The notes beneath the pieces were generated by a model, which saw only the letters and a list, made by a program, of their open reading frames with translations, was not told the origin of the DNA and made no database searches. From positions 1 to 64,000 of the forward strand of contig CAJMMD010000007.1 in NCBI GenBank assembly GCA_905214465.1: 64,000 nt of DNA, read 5' to 3'. Position numbers and translations under genes: made by a program. Source of the stretch: an uncultured bacterium (GTDB lineage Bacteria; Actinomycetota; Coriobacteriia; Coriobacteriales; Coriobacteriaceae). Below are positions 1-10,277 of the stretch, one piece after another (the stretch's first letter is position 1; each line of letters begins with the position of its first letter).

Positions 1-1
1 C

Positions 2-568
2 CGCACGTTCCCGCCGCTCGAAGAGCCCGTCGTGAAGCGCGTCATCCACACCACTGCCGACTTCTCGTACGCCGATTCCCTCGTGTTCACCCATGACGCC
101 GCGCACTGTGCGCTCGACGCACTGCGCGCAGGGGCCACGGTGCTCACCGACACGAACATGGCGCTCGCAGGCATAAGCAAGCCCGCGCTCGCGAAGCTCG
201 GCTGCAAGGCCATGTGCTACATGGCCGACCCTGATGTCGCCGCGGCTGCGCGCGCCGCGGGCACGACTCGCGCCGTTGCGAGCATGGACAAAGCTTGCCG
301 CATCGATGGTCCGCTCATCGTGGCCGTCGGCAACGCTCCCACAGCACTTCTGCGCCTCGCCGAGCTCATGGACGCGGGGAAGATCGCGCCCGCGCTCGTC
401 GTTGGGGTGCCAGTCGGGTTTGTGAACGTGGTCGAGGCGAAAGAGGAGCTACTCGCGCGACGCGTGCCGGCCATCGTCGCGAGGGGTCGCAAGGGTGGCT
501 CGACCGTGGCGGCCGCCATTATGAACGCGCTGCTCTACCAGATCACGCGCACAGGTGGCGCGAAGTGA
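2..568 (+). CDS. cbiC: Precorrin-8X (cobalt-precorrin-8) methylmutase, 5' partial
   Basis: Moves the methyl group from C-11 to C-12 of the corrin ring, giving (cobyr/hydrogenobyr)inic acid in cobalamin synthesis. The reading frame runs in from the left edge: the residues before the GTG at 32 read PPLEEPVVKRVIHTTADF, the conserved CbiC/CobH core with its catalytic-region HTTADF, so the GTG at 32 is not the true start. The conserved PLIVAVGNAPTAL and PALVVGVPVGFV stretches follow. About 20-30 N-terminal residues lie outside the window. The stop overlaps the start of cbiJ by 4 bases (GTGA), indicating translational coupling. Family assignment is from recognisable motifs; whether the pathway is cobalt-early (Cbi) or late (Cob) is inferred from the neighbour. 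Confidence 0.93.
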   Translation, partial: RTFPPLEEPVVKRVIHTTADFSYADSLVFTHDAAHCALDALRAGATVLTDTNMALAGISKPALAKLGCKAMCYMADPDVAAAARAAGTTRAVASMDKACRIDGPLIVAVGNAPTALLRLAELMDAGKIAPALVVGVPVGFVNVVEAKEELLARRVPAIVARGRKGGSTVAAAIMNALLYQITRTGGAK

Positions 569-1338
569 CGGCGCCCGCATCCGTGCCGGCGCTGCGCATC
601 TTCGCCGGCACCACCGAGGGCCGCCTTCTGTGCGAATGGGCGAGCTGGGCGGGCATCCCCGCCCGTGCCTACGCGGCAACCGAGTACGGAGGCGAGCTTT
701 TGGGTGAGCTTCCGGGCATCGAGGTGCATGCGAGCAGGCTCGACGAGGCCGACATGGAGCGCGAGCTTTCCGGCGCGCGCATCGTCGTCGACGCCACGCA
801 CCCCTTCGCTACGCTCGCAAGCGGCAACATCCGGGCCGCTTCGCTCGCCGTGGGTACACGATGCCTGCGCCTTGCGCGCCCGGCCGAGGCGCTGCCCAAA
901 GGCGTCGTGTCGGTCGCGTCGATCGCCTGCGCGGCGCGCTTTCTCTCCGAGAACCCGGGTCGCGCGCTTCTCACGACGGGGAGCAAGGAGCTTGCTCCCT
1001 ACACGCGCGTCGCCGATTTCGCGGAGCGCTTCTTCGTGCGTGTGCTCCCGCTGCCCGGTGCTATAACGAAGTGCATCGACGCGGGGTTTTCGCCGTCGCA
1101 CGTCATCGGCATGCAGGGGCCCTTCACCCGCGAGCTTAACGAGGCGATTCTTCGGCAGGTGGGCGCCCAGTGGCTTGTGACCAAGGACTCGGGAACCGTA
1201 GGCGGCACGGCCGAGAAGCTCGCCGCCGCGCGCGACGTGGGAGCGCGCTGCATCGTGGTCACTCGTCCCGCCGAGGGAAGCGGGGCCCTTTCGCTTCGGG
1301 AAGTGGAAGACGCGCTCTTACGGGAGTTCGCGCGCTAG
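565..1338 (+). CDS. cbiJ: Precorrin-6A (cobalt-precorrin-6A) reductase
   Basis: NAD(P)H-dependent reduction of the corrin macrocycle after ring contraction. The 257-aa product starts at the GTG (565) that overlaps the cbiC stop, rather than at the longer upstream frame that would run through cbiC. Visible family features: N-terminal LRIFAGTTEGRLL nucleotide-binding turn (about residues 9-21), VVDATHPFA near residue 75, RALLTTGSKEL near 130, GMQGPF near 180, and VTKDSGTVGGTAEKL near 203, the signature of CobK/CbiJ. It is the last gene of the cobalamin run on this side; transposase debris and a long inverted repeat follow, so the operon end may have been reshaped by an insertion. Confidence 0.92.
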   Translation: MTAPASVPALRIFAGTTEGRLLCEWASWAGIPARAYAATEYGGELLGELPGIEVHASRLDEADMERELSGARIVVDATHPFATLASGNIRAASLAVGTRCLRLARPAEALPKGVVSVASIACAARFLSENPGRALLTTGSKELAPYTRVADFAERFFVRVLPLPGAITKCIDAGFSPSHVIGMQGPFTRELNEAILRQVGAQWLVTKDSGTVGGTAEKLAAARDVGARCIVVTRPAEGSGALSLREVEDALLREFAR

Positions 1339-1387
1339 GCGCTCGCCGCGCCTGCGCGCCCACCCGCCCGCGAGGAGGAGCGCCCCG

Positions 1388-1465
1388 AGCAAGCTCGACC
1401 CGTACAAGCCCGTCATCCACCAATAGCTCGAGGACGACGCCTGGAACTGGCGCAAACAGCCCTTC
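1388..1465 (+). pseudogene. IS21-family IstA transposase remnant
   Basis: Translation in the frame starting at 1388 gives SKLDPYKPVIHQ, then a TAG stop, then LEDDAWNWRKQ. This matches the recognisable N-terminal region of IS21-type IstA transposases, usually of the form (S)KLDPYKPxIDxxLxxD followed by RKQRHT. Only about 25 codons remain, one of them a stop, with no flanking transposase sequence. It is therefore a dead scrap left after deletion, sitting right behind cbiJ and before an inverted repeat. The assignment rests on memory of the family motif and would need a search to confirm. Confidence 0.55.
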
Positions 1466-1468
1466 AAT

Positions 1469-1537
1469 AAGTTGCGGTGAAATAGTGTCTGTTTTTGCTG
1501 CTAGATAGCATATTCAGTCCCTAAATCACCGCAACTT
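1469..1537. repeat. Inverted repeat, 12-bp perfect arms
   Basis: The arms aagttgcggtga (1469-1480) and tcaccgcaactt (1526-1537) are exact reverse complements around a 45-base AT-richer spacer. It lies between the IS21 remnant and the 3' end of the minus-strand efflux permease, and just beyond the cbiJ end, so it could be a terminator-like structure or the end of a lost mobile element. Confidence 0.6.
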
Positions 1538-1549
1538 GTCGGTGGTGGC

Positions 1550-2764
1550 TTACTGGTAGCGTAGGCACTCCACCGGGTCGAGCTTTGCCGCGCGTCGAGC
1601 GGGGTAGAAGCCAAAGATTACGCCGATGCCGACGGAGACGGCGAAGGCCAGCAGCACCGTGGCGATTGAAAAACTCGGTGTGATTTGCCCGCTGGCACCG
1701 AGCTCGCCAAGAATCCCGGATCCGGAGGCAAACATCGCGAGGCCCCAGGCCAGCAGATAGCCTATCAGGACACCCAGCAGGCCACCGGTGACGCACAGCG
1801 CCGAGGACTCGGCCAAAAACTGCGCGGTGATATCGCGACGACTGGCGCCCAGAGCGCGACGGATGCCGATCTCGCGGATGCGCTCAGTCACGTTGGTGAG
1901 CATCATGTTCATAATGCCGATACCGCCGACAAGCAGCGAGATACTGGCGACAGCACCCATGATGAGCGAGAAGGCGCCCATAAAGGAGTTGAGTGCATCG
2001 ATGGCGCTTTTCATGGAGGTCGCCGATACACTGTCGTACTCATCCTCCTCCTCGATGCCCTTTATCGCGCGCACCTTGGACTCGATGGTCTTGCAGAGCT
2101 CATCCATGTCCGTGCCCTCGGCGGCAAGTGCCGTCACGCTGGGGAATGAAGGATTCTCGTCGCCAAATAGGCCGGAGATGGTTTCGCGTGGCATATACAA
2201 AGTGAGCGAGCCCATGGAGTCGCTGCCGCCATCAATCACGCCTACAATCTGCACCTCGCCGTTGGACACTTTGATGGTTTTTCCCAGCGCATCCTGTTCG
2301 TTGCCGTAAAGCTGATCGGCGCCGCCGCGGCTGATGAGCGCCACGCGCGAGCCTGCCTTTGACTCGACATCGGTGTAGGTGCGCCCCGCAACGAGCTTAC
2401 TGGCACCCACGGCGTCGAGCATGTCGCTATCGACACCCTGTGCCATGACGGTATAGCTTTTATCGCCGGTCTTATACTCGGTATACGCGCTGTCGACAAT
2501 GCCGATCTGCTCTATCTGCGGCACCAGTTTTTGAAGCTTCTCGATGTCCGACTCGGTGAGTTCTTGCGACGAATAGATTTGCACCATGCGCGCCGCATTG
2601 AGGCCCAGACTGTTGACCAGGCTGTATTGGATGCCGCCGATGAGTGAAGTCATGGCGATAACCGAGGCGATGCCGATGACAATGCCCAGGATGGTGAGCG
2701 GGCTGCGCCCCTTGTTGGCCTCGAGCGAGTGAAGTGCTTCCTGGATGAGATCGCGGGCGCTCAT
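1550..2764 (-). CDS. ABC transporter permease, MacB/FtsX family
   Basis: Membrane subunit of a MacB-like tripartite exporter; such systems move peptides, antibiotics or lipids outward using a mechanotransmission mechanism. The 404-aa protein has a first helix at about residues 20-44, a large extracytoplasmic MacB_PCD domain, then an FtsX domain with three helices (roughly 265-292, 325-350, 365-388). It ends with PARRAAKLDPVECLR, the canonical C-terminal motif of these permeases, and also shows the conserved FtsX stretch VTERIREIGIRRALGA. Its start overlaps the stop of the ATPase gene (ATGA), so it is the last gene of a three-gene operon. Substrate cannot be read from the sequence. Confidence 0.93.
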   Translation of the reverse strand: MSARDLIQEALHSLEANKGRSPLTILGIVIGIASVIAMTSLIGGIQYSLVNSLGLNAARMVQIYSSQELTESDIEKLQKLVPQIEQIGIVDSAYTEYKTGDKSYTVMAQGVDSDMLDAVGASKLVAGRTYTDVESKAGSRVALISRGGADQLYGNEQDALGKTIKVSNGEVQIVGVIDGGSDSMGSLTLYMPRETISGLFGDENPSFPSVTALAAEGTDMDELCKTIESKVRAIKGIEEEDEYDSVSATSMKSAIDALNSFMGAFSLIMGAVASISLLVGGIGIMNMMLTNVTERIREIGIRRALGASRRDITAQFLAESSALCVTGGLLGVLIGYLLAWGLAMFASGSGILGELGASGQITPSFSIATVLLAFAVSVGIGVIFGFYPARRAAKLDPVECLRYQ

Positions 2765-3534
2765 GCCACCACTCCTTTCGGCGGGTTGGCGGAGGCGGAA
2801 ATCATGGGCAGGCTATCTACGGCGCTGCGCAGGGTCCGCGGTGTATGTGGAATATACGCGCCGTCGTGTATACGACCGTCGCGGATGGTCATGGCACGGT
2901 CGGCCTCGGCGGCAATGCCGGGGTCGTGTGTGATAAGCACGATGGTTTTGCCACGCTCCTGGAGCTTATGGAAGGTCTCCATCACAAGCGCTCCGGTTGC
3001 GGAGTCCAGGTTTCCCGTCGGCTCGTCAGCCAAAATGATGGGCGGATCGTTGACGAGGGCGCGTGCGATGGCGACACGCTGCATCTGGCCGCCCGAGAGC
3101 TCGGATATGCGGTGGTCCCAATGGTCGACGGGCAGCGTGACGGCCTGCAGCGCGTGCACGGCGCGCATTTCGCGCCGGCTACGGGGTACGTTGGTGTAGG
3201 CCAGCGGCAGCATGACGTTTTCGATAACCGACAGGCGCGGCAGCAGGTTGAAGCTCTGAAAGACAAAGCCAATGCTCAGGGCGCGAACTTCGGTGAGCTC
3301 GTCATCGTCAAGCTCGGCCACGTTGAGCCCTTGCAGGTAGTAGTCGCCCGCCGTCGGCTTATCCAGGCAGCCTAGGATGTTCATGAGCGTCGACTTGCCC
3401 GAGCCCGAGGGGCCGGTAATGGCGACGAACTCGCCGGGATCTACCGCTAGGCTCACGTTGTGCAAGATGTGGGCGCAACCCGCTTCGCTCTCAAAAATGC
3501 GGTGCACGTTGCGGATGTCGATGACGGGACGCAT
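2761..3534 (-). CDS. ABC transporter ATP-binding protein, MacB/LolD type
   Basis: Cytoplasmic ATPase that drives the adjacent permease. In 257 aa the Walker A GPSGSGKST is at about 41-49, the Q-loop in the FVFQSFNLLPRL region near 94-105, signature LSGGQMQR near 145-152, and Walker B ILADEPTGNLD near 165-176, followed by an H-loop in LITHDP. All catalytic elements are intact. The start codon overlaps the stop of the adaptor gene by one base (TAATG) and its own stop overlaps the permease start, so the three proteins are almost certainly co-translated. The closest family is the MacB/LolD/FtsE group by the FNLLPRLSVIENV spacing. Confidence 0.95.
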   Translation of the reverse strand: MRPVIDIRNVHRIFESEAGCAHILHNVSLAVDPGEFVAITGPSGSGKSTLMNILGCLDKPTAGDYYLQGLNVAELDDDELTEVRALSIGFVFQSFNLLPRLSVIENVMLPLAYTNVPRSRREMRAVHALQAVTLPVDHWDHRISELSGGQMQRVAIARALVNDPPIILADEPTGNLDSATGALVMETFHKLQERGKTIVLITHDPGIAAEADRAMTIRDGRIHDGAYIPHTPRTLRSAVDSLPMISASANPPKGVVA

Positions 3535-4961
3535 TACATACCCTCGTCGGCAGACATACTGTCCGAATCCGCGCTGTAGCCGCCGTCAGCCGTTGCGCCC
3601 GCTCCGGTGTCCATGACGAGGGTGTCACCGTCGCGCAGTTTGGTTGTGGGCACGCCAGGATTGATTTCGTTGCCCTGGTCGTCGCGCTTGACCTGCGTCT
3701 TACCGACTACAGCCTCGTTGTCGTTTTGCGTCACGACGGTCACCTTCACGCGGCGCGTCTTCTTGCCTTCCGAATCGGTGGCCAGATTGACGTAATAGTG
3801 CTCGCCATCTTCGGTCATCAGCGCCATGGTCGGCACCATAACCACGTCGTCGAGCTTCTCGGTCACTACCGAGACCTCGGCAGTCATACCCGGCTTAAGG
3901 CGACTGTCGGGTGCTTCGATGAGGATGTCGACGTTAAAGGTCACGCTGCCGCCGCTACCGGAGCCGGAGTCAGAGTTTGCCACCGAGGCGATAGCCGTGA
4001 CGGTGCCCTGGCTCACGATATCGGGAAACGCGGGATAGGTCACGTTGGCGCTTTGGCCCACGGCAATTTTGGCGATATCCTTTTCGCCCACCTGAACCGT
4101 CACCTTCATCTTGGACAGGTCGGCGATTTGCATGCACTGCTTGCCGCCGCTCGTGTCGCTTTCACCCATGATCATGCCGCCTGTTACCGTAGCGCCCACC
4201 TTGGCGTTGAGCTCCACGATGCTGCCCGAGCTGGGGGCCTTTACGGTGCGCTCGGCCGCCTTTGCAGTTGCCTGCTCCAGCGCTGCCTGGGTCGAGGCGA
4301 GGTTGCGCTGGGCGGTCGAGACGGCATTTGCGTTGGCGTTTGCGTCCGATGGACCGGTCGATCCGTCACTGTCCGTTGTCGGTGCGGCCTGTGCGGCCGC
4401 GAGTGCCACCTTTGCATTGTTCAGGTCTTCCTGGGCGGCCGCGACCGCGCGCTGCGCCTCGGAAACAGCGCTATCGAGCGCGTCGTTCTTAATGGTCATG
4501 AGTACGTCGCCCTCGTTGACGCTCTGTCCGGCCTGCACGTTGATCTTTTCAACCGTACCGTCGACAGAAGGGGAGACGACCGATGCCGAGATGGGCTTAA
4601 GCTGCCCCTTGGCTTCGACTGTGGTGGTAAACGTGCCTTCGGTGACCATGTCGGTCACCGGTCCGTTGGTGCCTGCGGGTTGCGCGTTGATGACCAGCGT
4701 TGCGATGATGGCAATGAGCGCGATGGCAACAACGACACCGACGGCGATACCGCGTCGGATGAGCTTTTTGCGCCGACGCTCGGCACGCTTTGCCTTGAGC
4801 TTTGCATAGGCTTCTTCATCGGAGATATCGGTCGAATCGTCGAGACTCGTTTGGGGCTGCTTGGTGTCTGCAGCGCTGATAATCGGCAGGGTCTCGGTGG
4901 CATCTTGGGGCATGCGATCGGAATCGTCAGGACCCGGATTGATCGTGGGGACCTTGGACAT
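3534..4961 (-). CDS. Efflux periplasmic-adaptor-like (HlyD/MacA family) subunit
   Basis: Extracytoplasmic adaptor partner of the MacB-like pump. The 475-aa protein begins with a 60-residue charged cytosolic segment, then a membrane anchor at about 71-91. It then shows a lipoyl/barrel-sandwich hybrid half-motif around GQLKPISASVVSPSVDGTV, an alpha-hairpin rich in Ala/Gln (SEAQRAVAAAQEDLNNAKVA and onward), the second lipoyl half (TVKAPSSGSIVELN), and beta-barrel regions with SRLKPGMTAEVSV. The C-terminus is acidic and Gly/Ser rich. Start chosen at 4961, which has an aaaggag ribosome site 6 bases upstream. First gene of the three-gene operon. In a monoderm, the adaptor acts on the outer face of the single membrane. 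Confidence 0.9.
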   Translation of the reverse strand: MSKVPTINPGPDDSDRMPQDATETLPIISAADTKQPQTSLDDSTDISDEEAYAKLKAKRAERRRKKLIRRGIAVGVVVAIALIAIIATLVINAQPAGTNGPVTDMVTEGTFTTTVEAKGQLKPISASVVSPSVDGTVEKINVQAGQSVNEGDVLMTIKNDALDSAVSEAQRAVAAAQEDLNNAKVALAAAQAAPTTDSDGSTGPSDANANANAVSTAQRNLASTQAALEQATAKAAERTVKAPSSGSIVELNAKVGATVTGGMIMGESDTSGGKQCMQIADLSKMKVTVQVGEKDIAKIAVGQSANVTYPAFPDIVSQGTVTAIASVANSDSGSGSGGSVTFNVDILIEAPDSRLKPGMTAEVSVVTEKLDDVVMVPTMALMTEDGEHYYVNLATDSEGKKTRRVKVTVVTQNDNEAVVGKTQVKRDDQGNEINPGVPTTKLRDGDTLVMDTGAGATADGGYSADSDSMSADEGM

Positions 4962-4995
4962 AGCGTCTCCTTTATCGATATGGCTCCGATAAGTA

Positions 4996-5025
4996 TATAC
5001 GCCCGTCGCGATAGGCGGGCGTATA
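4996..5025 (-). terminator. Hairpin after the L,D-transpeptidase gene
   Basis: Arms tatacgcccg (4996-5005) and cgggcgtata (5016-5025) are exact reverse complements with a 10-base loop. It sits between the end of the L,D-transpeptidase gene and the start of the efflux operon. There is no clear U-tract, so it may be a weak terminator or an RNA-stability hairpin. Confidence 0.45.
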
Positions 5026-5093
5026 GAAGTTGCGGATGACGGTACTGTAAGTTTTGTCGCCGTGCTGTTTACTTGTTGTAGACGTTAGCTGCG

Positions 5094-6818
5094 TTACGAG
5101 TGCACGACCACGCAGAGGCCGACTTTGATGCGCTCGTGGAGCGACTTGGCATCGGCCAGACGCAGGTTGATACAACCGTGGCTACCGCACCACTTGTACG
5201 ATTCGGCGTTATCGAAACTCGAATCGTTTTGCCAGGTGGCGTCGTGGAATCCGACCATATTGCCCTCGAACGGCATCCAGTAGCTTACCGGGCTCTCGTA
5301 TTTGGGCTTGCCGGTCTCGGGGTCCTTGGCACCGATGAGTTTGCTGGCGCCATTGTTGCTGTTGATCTGCCATACGCCCTCGGGGGTGGCGTCTTCGCCC
5401 GGTTTGCCAGAAATAAAGTTGGCCTCCCACACGATGTTGCCGCTCTCGTCGTAGTAGCGCGCATGCTGCTCGGACAGGTCGACGTCGATATAGGCCTTCC
5501 AGTCGGGCTCGCCCTTGGCGGTAAATGTGTCGGCCTTCTGGGAGTACTTGATCTCGATTTCGCCGGTCTGCTTGTTGTTGATGGCGTCCTCGACCTGCTT
5601 GGCGAGCGAGCTGCTGTCGATGGACCAACCAAAGTCGCCGCCTTCGACGGCGCACTGCTTGCCATCGGCGCGCGTCCACCAGCGAGTGGAGCCCACGGTA
5701 TTAAAGCCGTTAGCGAGCTCGGCTGCCCAGCTGCTGATTTGCGACGTATCGAGCGTGGGGTTGGCAGGATCGGCAAAGCTGATCCACTGCAACACGGAGC
5801 TGCCATCAACCTTTCCGGCATCCTCGCCGTTGAGCTTGAGGGTCACGTTGACGCCCAAGAAGTTGTTGGCGGCATCGCATGCGGCCTGAATCTGATCATC
5901 GGTCAGCGTTCCATTGAGCGGCTCATAGGCATCGTTGCCGAGCTTGGAAAGATCTACGGTCTCGGCCAGCGAGGCAAGCTCGAGCTCGGCATACTTAATG
6001 ACATGCTCGCGGTTGAGTTTTTCGTTGGAGCGCGCCTTCTCGACGGTAAACTTGCCGGCCTGCTCGTCATAGGAGCTATTGGCCTCGAACGTGCCCGAAC
6101 GGCCCTCGTTAAACTCATCGATGGCGGTGCCCAGATCCTTCTCAAACTGCTTTTGGTCAAACGTATCGGAGAGCATGGACAGGTCGACGTCTTGATCAAG
6201 ATCTACTTCGTTGGAGGTAGCGGTTATTTTGGTCTTGCCGCTTAAGGATTCTACAAGGCGGACCGGCCATACAAAGGCTTCGTTGTGGTTGATGATCTCT
6301 TTTGCGGCAGCTTCGCCGTCGACGATGGGCTCATCGGACTCGGGCTGATAGGTCCAGCTAAAGTCATCGCCCGCCACGGTGAGCTTATAGTGCTTCCACG
6401 CCGAGTTGACCTTGGTGGCGGCAGACGAAGCGTTGGAGAACGAGACGTCGATGCCGGCGATGGTGGTGTTGGGGTAGGCTACCTGCGAAAACGCTACGAC
6501 GCCTACGATATAGACAATGACGATAAGACCCAGGAGGACAAAGAGCGTCGTCTTTTTGCCCGACTTATTGTTCCCGGTGGGTTTGCGCGCGGGGCCGCGA
6601 TCGCCTCGACCGTGCGTGGGGGGCTGCTTGGGCGTATTGCCGTTTGCCTGGCGCTGCTGGCGTTGCTGGCGCTGCTGGTTCGGGCGTTGCGAAGCGTTTG
6701 CCGCACCACGCTGCTGACCGTGGCTCGGCGCGATAGGACGCGGCGACTGAACGCCGCCGGTGTGCCTGCTCGGCTGCTGCGGATCGGGAATCAGTTGAGT
6801 TCGATCGTTTTGCGACAT
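5094..6818 (-). CDS. L,D-transpeptidase (YkuD) with PG_binding_4 domain
   Basis: Cell-wall enzyme making 3-3 peptidoglycan cross-links. The N-terminal about 80 residues are Gln/Pro/Arg/Asn-rich and cytosolic, a single helix (TTLFVLLGLIVIVYIVGVV) follows near residue 90, then an extracytoplasmic PG_binding_4-type region of about 300 residues. The C-terminal YkuD domain ends in the catalytic HGCINLR motif, Cys near residue 549, with the upstream conserved His in NMVGFHDA. Two ATGs are possible, 6827 and 6818. The aagga box lies immediately against 6827 but about 10 bases from 6818, so I use 6818 (574 aa). It stands alone between unrelated genes, as these enzymes often do. Confidence 0.93.
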   Translation of the reverse strand: MSQNDRTQLIPDPQQPSRHTGGVQSPRPIAPSHGQQRGAANASQRPNQQRQQRQQRQANGNTPKQPPTHGRGDRGPARKPTGNNKSGKKTTLFVLLGLIVIVYIVGVVAFSQVAYPNTTIAGIDVSFSNASSAATKVNSAWKHYKLTVAGDDFSWTYQPESDEPIVDGEAAAKEIINHNEAFVWPVRLVESLSGKTKITATSNEVDLDQDVDLSMLSDTFDQKQFEKDLGTAIDEFNEGRSGTFEANSSYDEQAGKFTVEKARSNEKLNREHVIKYAELELASLAETVDLSKLGNDAYEPLNGTLTDDQIQAACDAANNFLGVNVTLKLNGEDAGKVDGSSVLQWISFADPANPTLDTSQISSWAAELANGFNTVGSTRWWTRADGKQCAVEGGDFGWSIDSSSLAKQVEDAINNKQTGEIEIKYSQKADTFTAKGEPDWKAYIDVDLSEQHARYYDESGNIVWEANFISGKPGEDATPEGVWQINSNNGASKLIGAKDPETGKPKYESPVSYWMPFEGNMVGFHDATWQNDSSFDNAESYKWCGSHGCINLRLADAKSLHERIKVGLCVVVHS

Positions 6819-6967
6819 CGTGTGCATATCCTTCGAATTTCGCCTTGCGGCTCATCGTGTTTTTACTGGGCTTGCATTATAGCGATTACCTAGTTGATTG
6901 TGGTATGGAAACGGTGGCATTCAAAAGAGGTGGGACATTTGTCCCACCTTCGAGTCGTTCTTTGTCG

Positions 6968-8575
6968 CTATCCGCACACACCGCATTTTGCACAGGCCGA
7001 AAGTGCGGCCGGAGCCTGCGCGATGCCGCCCTTTGCCGTCTCGCGCAGCGTGGCCGGCAACGCGTGTCCCACCGAGAGCATGACGTGTGCCATCTGGTCA
7101 AACGGCACCAGGCTCTTAATGCCGGCGAGGGCGAGTTGTGCGGAGCTAAAGGCGGCTGCCACGCCGATGGCGTTGCGGTTTTGGCAGGGCACCTCCACGA
7201 GGCCACCGACGGGGTCACAAACGAGGCCCAGCAGATTACTCAGCGCGATGGAACTGGCGTCGAGCGCCTGCTCGGGTGTGCCGCCGAGCATCTGCACCAG
7301 CGCGGCGGCGGCCATGGCGGCCGCACTTCCGACCTCGGCCTGACAGCCGCCCTCGGCGCCGGCAACGCAGGCGCTCGTGGTGAGGTTGAGGCCGATGGCG
7401 GCGGCGCAATAAAGGGCATCCATGACCTGCTCGTCGTCCAGCTGCAAATGGTCTGCGAGCGCCAGCACGCAGCCGGGCACAACACCCGCGGATCCTGCCG
7501 TCGGAGCTGCGACGATCACGCCCATGGTGGCGGAGCGCTCGAGCACGGCCATGGCGCGGGCCACGGCGTCGGTCTGGACGGCGCCCATCAGGCTTATGCT
7601 CAGATCGTTTCGGCTTGTGGCATCGACAAGCTTTGCCTCGCCGCCGATGAGGCCGCCGAGCGAGCGCTGTGGATTGGAAATGGGGGCTGTGGTCTCTTCG
7701 CGCATGACGTCGAGTACGCGGCGCATGGCGGCGATAGCGTGTGCCTCGCCGGTCAGACGTGCCTCGCGCACGGCCATGACGGCGCCGATGTTGAGCCCCA
7801 GTTCCTCGCACGCATCGAGCAGCTGCTCGCCGTCGTCGAAGATTTCCTTTGCCGAGACGCCGGGGGAGAGCGAGGAGGCAGAACCGGGGAGCTCGATAAA
7901 GGTCGCGTAATCGACATTGTCGAGTTTGCGGAGCATGGGGACGACGGTGTCGTCGGGGGCGCCGTCGGTCTCAAAGACGGAGTAGGCCTGGCCGCCCACT
8001 TCGGTGCGGTAGGTGCGGCAGAAGGCGATGTTCACATGGGCGTAGGCGAGCAGGTTGGTGAGCGCTGCGAGCACGCCGGGGACGTCCTGGTGCGCCACGA
8101 AGAGCGTGGAATACATGCCCGAGATGTCGACGCCGACGCCGTTAATGCGGCTGATGCGCATCTTGCCGCCGCCTAAGCTCTCGCCGCGGACCTGCGCCGC
8201 GGCGCCCGTGGCGTCGATCATATCGATGTCGACGGTGTTGGGGTGGATGGAGGCGTCGTCGCCCTTGATGTCAAAGTGATATTCGAGGCCCTGCTCACGT
8301 GCGAGGTCAAAGGCCTGCTTGATGTTCTCGTCATCGGTGTCGAGGCCCAGAATGCCCGCGACGAGAGCACGGTCGGTGCCGTGGCCGCGGTAGGTGTGGG
8401 CGAAGGAGTTCCACAGGCCAAAGGTGACTTTGGTGATGCGGCCTTCCAGCAGGCTGGCGGCAACTTGTGCGCAGCGCAGGGCGCCGGCGGTGTGCGATGA
8501 ACTGGGGCCGACCATGACGGGGCCCAAGATTTCGAATGCCGAGGTCGTAGCTAGTGTTTGTGGCTTGCCTGCCAT
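6968..8575 (-). CDS. sdaA: L-serine ammonia-lyase, fused beta and alpha domains
   Basis: Iron-sulfur L-serine dehydratase, converting serine to pyruvate and ammonia. The single 535-aa chain begins with a beta domain (FEILGPVMVGPSSSHTAGA at about 13-31), followed by an ACT-like segment around residues 165-235 (MYSTLFVAHQDVPGVLAAL). It continues into the alpha domain with SAGVVPG near 370, the Fe-S cysteines in CVAGAEGGCQAEVG and CDPVGGLVEVPC, and a Cys-rich end (CAKCGVCG). Gram-positive bacteria often encode beta and alpha subunits separately; here they are fused with the ACT domain retained, which explains the length beyond the usual ~455 aa of E. coli SdaA. Start has a clear aggag box. Confidence 0.95.
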   Translation of the reverse strand: MAGKPQTLATTSAFEILGPVMVGPSSSHTAGALRCAQVAASLLEGRITKVTFGLWNSFAHTYRGHGTDRALVAGILGLDTDDENIKQAFDLAREQGLEYHFDIKGDDASIHPNTVDIDMIDATGAAAQVRGESLGGGKMRISRINGVGVDISGMYSTLFVAHQDVPGVLAALTNLLAYAHVNIAFCRTYRTEVGGQAYSVFETDGAPDDTVVPMLRKLDNVDYATFIELPGSASSLSPGVSAKEIFDDGEQLLDACEELGLNIGAVMAVREARLTGEAHAIAAMRRVLDVMREETTAPISNPQRSLGGLIGGEAKLVDATSRNDLSISLMGAVQTDAVARAMAVLERSATMGVIVAAPTAGSAGVVPGCVLALADHLQLDDEQVMDALYCAAAIGLNLTTSACVAGAEGGCQAEVGSAAAMAAAALVQMLGGTPEQALDASSIALSNLLGLVCDPVGGLVEVPCQNRNAIGVAAAFSSAQLALAGIKSLVPFDQMAHVMLSVGHALPATLRETAKGGIAQAPAALSACAKCGVCG

Positions 8576-8598
8576 ATGCGCTCCTGTTCTATCCCGTC

Positions 8599-8719
8599 GT
8601 TCCGAGGGCTTTGGTATTTGGTCGCCTGCTCTACAGTCCTGGCTCGCACGGAGGCCACATTAAGTGGCCTCCGGCTCGTGCGGAACTCGCGATCGACCAA
8701 ATACCAAAGCCCTCGGAAC
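8599..8719. repeat. Long inverted repeat with nested hairpin upstream of sdaA
   Basis: Arms of 26 bases at 8599-8624 and 8694-8719 are exact reverse complements. Inside lies a second perfect hairpin, ggaggccac (8650-8658) against gtggcctcc (8664-8672). The structure fills most of the 312-base gap between the sdaA start and the metK end, between the sdaA promoter region and the metK terminator. No coding potential is evident in the gap. Confidence 0.85.
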
Positions 8720-8815
8720 TTAGGATACATGGTTGGAGTGGCTGGATGTCAAAATTTATCAGCTGGGGACGTGCTGTTCATTGCGCATCGAAATATTCAC
8801 ACCACCGTGTAAATA

Positions 8816-8849
8816 AAAAGAAGTACCGGTTGGGGCCGGTACTTCTTTT
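8816..8849 (-). terminator. metK terminator
   Basis: A 14-bp perfect stem (8816-8829 with 8836-8849, loop ttgggg), flanked on the minus strand by a run of T. It lies about 40 bases after the metK stop, so it should end the metK transcript; the A/T-rich ends could make it work in both directions. Confidence 0.85.
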
Positions 8850-8887
8850 GGTTCTAATGCTTTGCTTTCTGGGCTCTGTGAACCTAT

Positions 8888-10168
<1,281 letters not shown>

Positions 10169-10277
10169 GATTGTCCTTTCAAAAACGTGTCCCGGCGACC
10201 GTTACCATTCCGCCGGGCTCTCTATGCAAGGGCACATCATAGCGCGTAAATCAAACATTCACACCCTTTCCGCACCT

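Noticed and set aside
3726..5039. 437-codon plus-strand frame opposite the efflux adaptor
   Set aside because: Shadow frame; the adaptor has ribosome site, TM anchor and lipoyl motifs on the minus strand.
10169..10277. Possible SAM riboswitch in the metK leader
   Set aside because: The short leader shows no SAM-I/II/III-like core; a promoter plus ribosome site is enough.
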